A stretch of DNA of 64,000 bases from an uncultured Oscillospiraceae bacterium (lineage in GTDB: Bacteria > Bacillota > Clostridia > Oscillospirales > Acutalibacteraceae). The notes under the pieces are model-generated. The model was not told the DNA's origin. It saw only the letters and a program-made list of their open reading frames with translations, and ran no database searches. Location of the stretch: the NCBI GenBank assembly GCA_902492895.1, contig CABUNG010000009.1, positions 6,243-70,242 on the forward strand, read 5' to 3'. Both the position numbers and the translations under genes were made by a program. Of the stretch, positions 57,638-64,000 are shown one piece after another (position 1 is the first letter of the stretch; each line of letters starts with the position of its first letter).

Positions 57638-58624
57638 TCAGTCCTTGATCCCCACCATATCCACGCTCTGCACGAAATAGCGCTGGAGCAGGAAATAGAT
57701 GAGCAGAAGCGGCGCAATGCACACCATAGTGCCGGCCATCCGGATGGCCTCGTTGACGTAGTTGACCGTTTCCTGTCCTTCATACAGCAGCTTGTAGCTG
57801 GCTTCAAACTGAGTCAGTTCGACAAGCAGGGTGGACATGGTGTGCTTGTTGCCGATGCCGGTATTGGCGATATAAATATTGGTGAAATAGGTCTCATTCC
57901 AATACCAGACCAGGGAAAAGAGAAAACCGATGAGGAAGGCCGCGCCTACGGCGGGCAGCGCTATATAGAAAAATACCTTGAAATGCCCGCAGCCGTCCAG
58001 CTGCGCCGCCTCCACAAGAGAAACGGGCAGCTGGTTGTAGAATTGATAGAACACCAGCACGATGATGGCGCTGTTGAAGCCCTGACCCAGTGCCGATGGA
58101 AAGACGAACGCCCACAGGGTCCCGATGAGGTCCATGTCTTTGAACATCAGATAGGTGGGCAGCATGGTGGCCTGCTTGGGCAGGACAAAGGTCAGGACCA
58201 ACAGGGCGAGCAGGAGCTTGCGGCCGGGAAAGCGGTATCTGGCAAACGCGTAGCCCGTCAGCGCCGCCACCACCACCTGGCACAGGGCCGGAATAAAGGA
58301 CAGCTCCAGTGTCTGCACAATGGTTTTCGAGAATTTCATCACCTTGAGCGCCTCGGTGTAATTGTCCAGACAGAATGAGGTGGGAATCCACTTGACCGAA
58401 TCGTTGAGCAGGTCGCTCAGGGATTTGAAGCTGTTGACGAGCATGTATAAAATCGGGTACAGAAAGGTGAAGGACAGCAGGATAAGCAGCCCATATAACA
58501 GCGCTTTGAACAGGAGTCCGGTCTTGCCGGTGCTCCCCAGCAGGACCCGCCGGACGGTCTCCCGCGCTCCCGCGTTTTTTATATACCGCAGGCGCCTGCC
58601 CGCCTTTGTTTTGATCGTCTCCAT
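57638..58624 (-). CDS. Carbohydrate ABC transporter permease (MalG/AraQ type)
   Basis: A 328-residue inner-membrane permease with six helices. The EAA loop is LVEAAQLDGCGHFKVFFYIA, the ATPase coupling site, and the ending FVQSVDMVGIKD is typical of MalG-type subunits. The N-terminal cytoplasmic extension is about 35 residues. ATG at 58624 is favoured over the ATG immediately upstream because GGGGGGAT then lies 5 to 6 bases away. It forms a heterodimer with the permease encoded 10 bp before. No ATPase gene is in this locus, so a shared MsmK-type ATPase is likely. Confidence 0.93.
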   Translation of the reverse strand: METIKTKAGRRLRYIKNAGARETVRRVLLGSTGKTGLLFKALLYGLLILLSFTFLYPILYMLVNSFKSLSDLLNDSVKWIPTSFCLDNYTEALKVMKFSKTIVQTLELSFIPALCQVVVAALTGYAFARYRFPGRKLLLALLVLTFVLPKQATMLPTYLMFKDMDLIGTLWAFVFPSALGQGFNSAIIVLVFYQFYNQLPVSLVEAAQLDGCGHFKVFFYIALPAVGAAFLIGFLFSLVWYWNETYFTNIYIANTGIGNKHTMSTLLVELTQFEASYKLLYEGQETVNYVNEAIRMAGTMVCIAPLLLIYFLLQRYFVQSVDMVGIKD

Positions 58625-58634
58625 CATATCCCCC

Positions 58635-59540
58635 CTATAGCCGTTGTTTTCGGGCGGCTTTGTCCGAACGGCCCTTGAGCAGCAGGAAGGCCAGGGCCAG
58701 CAGGAACACAACGATCACGGTATGGGTCCAGGCCATCGCCGCGGCATAGCCGTAGCCCCTTGTCACCTGCAGCATGGCGTTGGATATGAGGTTGATGACC
58801 CCGTTTCCATCGGCGTTGGCCAGATACACCAAGGTGTACACGGCGTTGAGCAGCATGATGGGGCGGATCGCCGGCAGCGTGATCTTCCAGAAAATTTCCC
58901 ATCCTGTCGCCCCATCGATCCGCGCCGCCTCCAGCATGTTCAGATCGATCTTCTGAAGGATCGCTAAAAACATGAGAATCGGGATTCCTGAATACCACAG
59001 AATCATGATGAGCCGTGAAAACAGTCCGGAAATCGGACTCACCAACCAGTCCGGAAGGACGGCAGACAAGGTATCCAGGATTCCCTGCTGCTCGAGCAGC
59101 GGAATGGTGGCGACCCCTTGGTTGGACAATTCGTTGATCAGCGGCCCGCTGACCACGATAACGGGCAGAAAGAAAATGGTGCGGAAAATTCCTTTTCCCC
59201 GAATTTGAGAATTGAGCATCAGCGCAGCCAGGAGGGCGAAAATCACCACAATGGGCACCTGCAGCACGGTGGACAGGAGAAAGTTGAGTTCTCTTCGCAG
59301 AAACGCGATGTCCTTCACCCAGATCGAGGCGAAGTTTTCGAAACCCAGAAAGGTGAGGATCCGCCCGCTGCCCGTCACCTTGACATCGCACAAGGCGTAA
59401 TAGAAGGACTGAATCAGAGGGCGGCAGACAAACAGCACCAGTCCAATTAGCCAGGGAGCCAGAAAGACAAAGGCAAACCAGTCCGGCCGGCGGCATGTCA
59501 AAATCCGGCGGCGTCTGCCCGGTTCTTTTCGTTTTTTCAC
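58635..59540 (-). CDS. Carbohydrate ABC transporter permease (MalF/LacF type)
   Basis: A 301-residue partner permease. Helices begin DWFAFVFLAPWLIGLVLFVC; the EAA loop is LEAARIDGATGWEIFWKITL. Start is placed at GTG 59540, sharing GTGA with the stop of the DUF5696 gene, with GGGCGGGGG upstream; a TTG six codons earlier is possible. Translational coupling to the DUF5696 protein suggests that lipoprotein acts with the transporter. Confidence 0.92.
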   Translation of the reverse strand: MKKRKEPGRRRRILTCRRPDWFAFVFLAPWLIGLVLFVCRPLIQSFYYALCDVKVTGSGRILTFLGFENFASIWVKDIAFLRRELNFLLSTVLQVPIVVIFALLAALMLNSQIRGKGIFRTIFFLPVIVVSGPLINELSNQGVATIPLLEQQGILDTLSAVLPDWLVSPISGLFSRLIMILWYSGIPILMFLAILQKIDLNMLEAARIDGATGWEIFWKITLPAIRPIMLLNAVYTLVYLANADGNGVINLISNAMLQVTRGYGYAAAMAWTHTVIVVFLLALAFLLLKGRSDKAARKQRL

Positions 59541-61765
59541 GCCATCACCCCCGCCCAATAGGAATGCGCCTCAACGTCAATCCCGTTGTATGTCACCGTC
59601 CGGTCGCTGTAGTTGACGTACACCTCGTATCCGTTGCTGTAGGTCACGGCCGTCACGCCATCCTGACGGCTATGGCCGGTAACAACGGCTCCCGCGGTAT
59701 GATCCGCCAATTCCCGGAATACCCGGTCATATTCCTCGATCCAATCCGCGTATTCGCTGTACAGCAGCGAATACAGGCTGTTTGAATCGGTGTAGATCAA
59801 TTCGGAGGGGGACTCTCCGGCCAGCAGGAAAGACGGAAACACGCCGCTTTCAACCATTTTGAGGAAATATTCCGTACTGTTCGCCTGAAAGTTGACGTAT
59901 TCACCGTGCAGGGAGAGACTGCCCTTGAGCACCATGGCGAAGAACGGGATTTCTTCATCCACGAACTTGTAATTGGATCCGTAAAGCGGAAAGTCCAGAA
60001 AACCGCCGGTTTCGCTCCAGAGATAATCAAAGGGCGAGCAGGTCAGGCACAGGCCATCCTGAGCGGAGGCCAGCGCGGCGGCCGTCATATCCGCTGCCTG
60101 TTTGCGGGAGATCATGCCCTGTTTCTGACGAAAGGACGTCAGCTGATTGGTCAGGCCGTCCACCACGATCCCGGCCAGCCCGATCTTTCCGGCACGGTCC
60201 GAAACCTGCGCCAGCAGTTCCGCCGCTGCCAGGGGATTCCGGTAATACATCTCCGTAAACAGGGTGCGGTAGGTGTTCAGCTTCAGCGGCTGCTGGTTGA
60301 TGCGGTAAATATAATCCGAGGAGGCGTGTCCCACGCTGGAATAGGAGCGCAGGAAATCGCCGTACAGATACAGAGGCACCCCCTGCCCGGCCAGATTTTT
60401 GACCGTTTCTTCCAACTCGCGGCCGCGTCCGAGGGCGCCTTCCAGCTTCAGGCTGGAAGGCAGGCTGCCGTACATCCCGTCCGGCTGCCAGCCTTTATAA
60501 ACGGCCAGAACCTTCTCCACGCCCCGGTTCCGGACATCCTCCACGATGTCTTCGATATCGGACAGCGTGGTCATGGGAACGAACCGCGTGCCGATCATGG
60601 CTTTTTCCACGTCGCCACCAAAGAAATCCAGCCGTAGACGATACGTTTCCTCCCTTCTGGTGATCCGCCCCTTTTCGGTCAGGTAATCCCGGTAGGCGGA
60701 CGCAAGCCCCACATAATCGGCGTCTTCTCCGGTTACGAACCGGAATTCGATCCGCGCGTCAAAAGAACGGCGCGTTTCCTCCACCACGCGGATACCGGCG
60801 GTCTTGCTGGTCGGCTGCGTATAGGTTTCCCGGTACAGGAATTTGGCCGTCACCCAGTTGTACTGCGTCAGCGCCCCGTTGGGATACGCATAGATTTCCG
60901 CACTGTACTGGCCCCCTTCCACCACCGCCAGGAAACCGATTTGTTCATCGGTATGCACCATTCCATAAACCGGCGCCATAACCGGCCGGGCTTCTCTAAG
61001 CGTGGTGGAGCCGTCCTCGAGGAGCTGAACCGCCGCGATCTGATCCTGCACCCCGTAATCGCTGCCGTATATCCGCGCGCTGTACGGCTGCTGGAATTTC
61101 CCTTCGTTGTTTTCAAGGGAGATCAGCGCCCCGCAGCCGTCTGGAATGAACATATACCCCTCTTTTTCATCCAGATAGCTGTATCCCATAAAGGGATACA
61201 CATAAACGGAAGCCAGTTTGTTCTCCCCTGTCTCCTCAATGGAGGACTGCGGGATTTCCGCCGTCATGCCGGTTTCCGTCAGAGAGACAAACAGGTCGAA
61301 GGCAATCCCCAGATCTTTGTAAGCGATATGGGCCGCAAAACCGTCCTGTGTCCGGGTGACGGTCTTTTCCGGATTCTTGAGATACATATCGGCGCGGGAT
61401 GTACTGTTCCGTTTTCCCGGATAATACTCGATACAGACACCCGACCGGATGAAATTCCGCCAGAGAGGGCTGTCCTGGTCGCTGAGCTCCGCCACGGCGG
61501 ACCGCATTTGCCGCCCGGTGGCATTCTCCACCAGAATGACGGAGAGGACCTCGTCGTTGACGTACAGGGAAAAAGCGGAATTGCGGGCGATCAGGCGATG
61601 ATTCTCCAGCGTCTCCTCCGGCAGGGGCGAAACGGCGGCCGTCACCTCCCGTTTGCCGGAAGCTCCGTCCGGAAGAGGGGCGATATCGGATACCGTGCCG
61701 GCACATCCGGACAGCAGCATAACCGCTGTCAGCAAAGCCGCCGTACACACCTTAATTTTTGACAC
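59537..61765 (-). CDS. DUF5696 lipoprotein, possible glycoside-hydrolase-like
   Basis: A 742-residue lipoprotein with lipobox LLTAVMLLSGC. It has an N-terminal beta-sandwich (about 50-330, with YMFIPDGCGALISLENNEGK) and a C-terminal TIM-barrel-like part (about 370-700, with VLAVYKGWQPDG and GIVVDGLTN), resembling DUF5696 proteins that accompany family-1 sugar ABC transporters in Paenibacillus and Clostridia. A glycoside-hydrolase role is suspected in the family but unproven; acidic residues are present in the barrel but I cannot assign them. GTG at 61765 follows GAGGTGAGATATC. It overlaps the NHL-YIP1 gene by 14 bp. Confidence 0.8.
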   Translation of the reverse strand: MSKIKVCTAALLTAVMLLSGCAGTVSDIAPLPDGASGKREVTAAVSPLPEETLENHRLIARNSAFSLYVNDEVLSVILVENATGRQMRSAVAELSDQDSPLWRNFIRSGVCIEYYPGKRNSTSRADMYLKNPEKTVTRTQDGFAAHIAYKDLGIAFDLFVSLTETGMTAEIPQSSIEETGENKLASVYVYPFMGYSYLDEKEGYMFIPDGCGALISLENNEGKFQQPYSARIYGSDYGVQDQIAAVQLLEDGSTTLREARPVMAPVYGMVHTDEQIGFLAVVEGGQYSAEIYAYPNGALTQYNWVTAKFLYRETYTQPTSKTAGIRVVEETRRSFDARIEFRFVTGEDADYVGLASAYRDYLTEKGRITRREETYRLRLDFFGGDVEKAMIGTRFVPMTTLSDIEDIVEDVRNRGVEKVLAVYKGWQPDGMYGSLPSSLKLEGALGRGRELEETVKNLAGQGVPLYLYGDFLRSYSSVGHASSDYIYRINQQPLKLNTYRTLFTEMYYRNPLAAAELLAQVSDRAGKIGLAGIVVDGLTNQLTSFRQKQGMISRKQAADMTAAALASAQDGLCLTCSPFDYLWSETGGFLDFPLYGSNYKFVDEEIPFFAMVLKGSLSLHGEYVNFQANSTEYFLKMVESGVFPSFLLAGESPSELIYTDSNSLYSLLYSEYADWIEEYDRVFRELADHTAGAVVTGHSRQDGVTAVTYSNGYEVYVNYSDRTVTYNGIDVEAHSYWAGVMA

Positions 61766-63794
61766 GATATCTCACCTCGTTCAGGAATTCTGCAATGAAC
61801 CCGATAAACTGCCTGAGCAGGATATAGATAATGAACAGCGCCGCCACGGCCACCAACAGGAAAAACAGGGTCAGCAGCATGTTCTTCAGCGTTTCCCCGA
61901 GGGTGTAGTTGTTCATCTCCATCACCATGACGAAGAGCAGCACCACACAGCCTCCGACCGTCAGAACCTGCAGAAACGTCATGAGAAAGCTTTCGCTGTA
62001 GCTCAGCATATGGGACAGAAGAATCGTGACCGGCTTCAATACGAAATAGGGCATGCAGGCGTATATCAGGCCCCGGTATACGTCTTTCAGAGACGCTTCG
62101 CCGCCGGTGATGGAACAAATCAAGTAATGGCAGAGATTGAGCAGCAAAAATCCGCCCAGCAGTATCGCGACGTCGGAAAAAATCGTATACCGCCCATCCT
62201 CCACCGTCTTAAACAGAAAACCTGACGCGTATTTTTCCAGCAGGAACAGCAGCACAAAAACCCCATACAGAATCGTCGCGGAGAGACAGGACGCTTTCTG
62301 ATCCCGTTTGATGCCGTAGTAGGCCGCCGCGGGATTGCGCGGCACCGTCATCACATAGCGCAGCTGAGCGATGAGCCGCACACGCCCCAGTTTGCCCGCT
62401 GCCGCTTCCACCGGCCGAAGCCAGGCGGTCCGGCGCCGGATCAGCCGGATCAGCCGTATGACGAGGTACAGCGCCAGTACAGCCGCCGCGATCCAGACGA
62501 TATGGGCCCGCAGCCAGATGTTCCGCTGTTCGGCAAAGGCTTCGGAATATCCCTGCTTGTAATTGGCCAGACGAAAACTCCGCATGGAATTCCCGTAATC
62601 CTCGGCTTTGTAATAGGCAAATCCCATCCCCTGGTTGGCATAGTCGAACAAATTGTTCAGGCGCAGGACGTTTTCCCAGGGTTCCCGGCTTTGCAGATAT
62701 TTGCCGCTCTGATAAAGATCCAGGGCCGTATGCACATGATCGGCAAATTCCGTGGGAGTGAATATCTGGATTTCATTTTTTCCGTCATCGAGTACATACA
62801 GACGTCCCCCGCTGTCCAGAGCTATCGAGGAAATGGAGGAAAACAGGCCGATGCGCTGACTGCCGTCGTCCAGCCCGCAAAACAGAAAAATGAGCTGCCC
62901 TTCACTGTTGAATTCCAGAATGTAGCCGTCCTTGGTACAGGCGAAAATGTTGCCGATGCTTCCCACGGTGACGTCGGTCGGATTCTGGAACGTGATGGTG
63001 TTGCGAATCATGTTGTTGCCCGACAGGTTGAGTTTCCGGATCACCTCCGTGGATTCCACATCTGTGACCGTATACACCATTCCCAGCTCGTCGATGGCCA
63101 GGTTGCTCACCGATGTCGGCAGATTCTTCCGCGTCTGGTTTTTCTGCTCTTCGGTAAAGATGGCGTCGCTGATCATGCCCCACAGGCTCACCCGTGTCTT
63201 ATTGGCGCCGAAATACCCCAAAAACTCCCCGCTGGAACGGGACAGCTGCACGATGCCATTGGTGTTGCCCGCGCTGACGATAAACAGATTGTCTTTGGAA
63301 TCGACGGCCACCTTGGTGGGAACGAACGCCGTTTTTTTACCATATAAAGGCTCCTCGGGACGGCTGTATTCCTGCAGAATCTCGCCCTCCAGGGACAGAG
63401 CCAGAACCTTTTCGAGCCCCTTGTCCGCCACGTAGAGGATGCCGTCGTCCGCTGCGGCGATCCCGGTCGGCTCTTTGAGCACGCCGCTTCCCAGAACCGA
63501 CACCAGTTCGCCGTCCAGATCGCTTACCACGATACGTGCGTTTCCCGTATCGCATATGAACATCCGGTCGTTCGCGATGATCATATCCGCCGGAGCGGCC
63601 AGGCTTTCGGGCCCGATTTTGGCAAACGATCCGGCCGGCCTGTACGCCGTTTGTGTTTCGATATACCGTCCGCTGCGATCGACGGTGATGGATTTATACG
63701 CGGTATCCGCGCTGGCAAACAGGGTGCTGCCAAGCAGCAGAAGCAGCAGCATCGTCATCCCGGCAAGCCGGATTCGTTTCCCCCATCTCCTCAA
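61752..63794 (-). CDS. NHL-repeat and YIP1-domain membrane protein
   Basis: A 680-residue protein: signal/membrane segment (about 8-30), an NHL-type six-bladed propeller outside the cell (about 60-355; repeats such as PADMIIANDRMFICDTGNAR and EPTGIAAADDGILYVADKG), a short helical hairpin with TPR-like features, one helix at about 430-448, then a YIP1-type five-helix domain (about 490-680). Start is TTG at 63794, after GGGGAGAAGGCCAC. Found beside DUF5696 and sugar permeases in other Firmicutes. Perhaps a receptor or assembly factor for the transport complex; the role is unproven. Confidence 0.8.
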   Translation of the reverse strand: MRRWGKRIRLAGMTMLLLLLLGSTLFASADTAYKSITVDRSGRYIETQTAYRPAGSFAKIGPESLAAPADMIIANDRMFICDTGNARIVVSDLDGELVSVLGSGVLKEPTGIAAADDGILYVADKGLEKVLALSLEGEILQEYSRPEEPLYGKKTAFVPTKVAVDSKDNLFIVSAGNTNGIVQLSRSSGEFLGYFGANKTRVSLWGMISDAIFTEEQKNQTRKNLPTSVSNLAIDELGMVYTVTDVESTEVIRKLNLSGNNMIRNTITFQNPTDVTVGSIGNIFACTKDGYILEFNSEGQLIFLFCGLDDGSQRIGLFSSISSIALDSGGRLYVLDDGKNEIQIFTPTEFADHVHTALDLYQSGKYLQSREPWENVLRLNNLFDYANQGMGFAYYKAEDYGNSMRSFRLANYKQGYSEAFAEQRNIWLRAHIVWIAAAVLALYLVIRLIRLIRRRTAWLRPVEAAAGKLGRVRLIAQLRYVMTVPRNPAAAYYGIKRDQKASCLSATILYGVFVLLFLLEKYASGFLFKTVEDGRYTIFSDVAILLGGFLLLNLCHYLICSITGGEASLKDVYRGLIYACMPYFVLKPVTILLSHMLSYSESFLMTFLQVLTVGGCVVLLFVMVMEMNNYTLGETLKNMLLTLFFLLVAVAALFIIYILLRQFIGFIAEFLNEVRYRVKN

Positions 63795-63840
63795 GTGGCC
63801 TTCTCCCCTTCTCTTTTCATTCGCACGTCTCGATCAGGCG

Positions 63841-64000
63841 TCATTTGATCCCGGACTGTGCCATCGTGTTCATCACGCGGCTCTGCAGCACGATGAACAG
63901 CACAATATTGGGGACGATCATAATCAGAGTGGAGGCGGCTGCGATACCCTGCCCCGCCACGCTGTTGGTGTTGGTGGTCAGGGTGCTCATATAAAAGGCC
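63841..64000 (-). CDS. Carbohydrate ABC permease, C-terminal end (cut by window edge)
   Basis: The last 52 codons of a MalG-type permease: FYMSTLTTNTNSVAGQG, a membrane helix (STLIMIVPNIVLFIVLQ) and the typical ending MNTMAQSGIK before TGA at 63841-63843. The rest lies outside. It precedes the NHL-YIP1 gene by 46 bp. With the two permeases further down there are at least three permease genes in this region, so the locus probably holds two transport systems or a duplicated one. Confidence 0.85.
   Translation of the reverse strand, partial: AFYMSTLTTNTNSVAGQGIAAASTLIMIVPNIVLFIVLQSRVMNTMAQSGIK

Noticed and set aside
1..64000. tRNA, rRNA, CRISPR or riboswitch elements
   Set aside because: I scanned the gaps and saw no cloverleaf, rRNA stretch, regular spaced repeats or conserved riboswitch core. 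A covariance-model search would be decisive but could not be run.

Overview
The window looks like a chromosomal segment from a GC-rich, endospore-forming anaerobe of the Clostridia, most like the Oscillospirales/Ruminococcaceae group. Evidence: sporulation genes (spo0A, spoIVB, yabP, yabQ and a spoVAF-type gene), Firmicutes synteny (mazG, hup, rqcP, yabP, yabQ, divIC, yabR), a CIRCE operator before groESL, Feo iron uptake, Etf and GlcD-type flavoproteins, and a large plant-glycan locus. Most genes lie on the minus strand. No tRNA, rRNA, CRISPR array, transposase or phage structural gene was recognised.

Layout. 1-1.7 kb: feoB (cut by the window edge), feoA and a divergent DtxR/MntR-type metal regulator. 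1.7-9.1 kb: a small membrane protein, an M18 aminopeptidase, the DUF951-prfA-sua5-coaE-lytic transglycosylase operon and a GerA/SpoVAF-family protein. 9.2-13 kb: two tandem proline-rich DUF4190-like membrane proteins, a small Cys-rich protein behind a LexA-box promoter, spo0A and spoIVB. 13.3-16 kb: a small accessory stretch (SLOG-fold protein, Cys-rich protein, two paralogous XRE regulators, an AT-rich DUF3795 gene). 16-34 kb: LacI regulator, pgeF, a PF06541-type membrane protein, groESL, MATE exporter, rRNA methyltransferase, hpf, a fumarase alpha subunit, an amidohydrolase, the yab/divIC cell-division and sporulation cluster, mazG, purine salvage (mtaD, punA), a zinc-ribbon protein and a nucleoside kinase.

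34.1-44.8 kb is the most unusual part: a tight nine-gene minus-strand operon opposite an AraC regulator. In transcription order it encodes a fucose/arabinose-isomerase-like enzyme, a GlcD-type FAD oxidase, a two-cluster Fe-S protein whose CCG motifs have been lost, a class II aldolase, a PfkB kinase, an IolB-like isomerase, an FGGY kinase, a PF12831-type FAD oxidoreductase and a natural EtfB-EtfA fusion in one polypeptide. Together these look like a complete catabolic route for a sugar, sugar acid or inositol-type compound, with hydroxy-acid oxidation coupled to Etf. I could not match it to a described pathway.

45.9-64 kb is an arabinan/arabinoxylan locus on the minus strand: the end of one ABC permease, an NHL-YIP1 protein, a DUF5696 lipoprotein, two permeases, a solute-binding lipoprotein, two GH43 proteins with ricin-type domains, a sortase-anchored protein, a GH51 arabinofuranosidase broken by a 2-nt frameshift, and an SGNH esterase lipoprotein. 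Both GH43 proteins carry Cys where the catalytic-base Asp is expected. The secreted proteins would deacylate and debranch the glycan, the ABC system would import the oligosaccharides, and the AraC-controlled operon next door may process some of the released sugars; that last link is inference.
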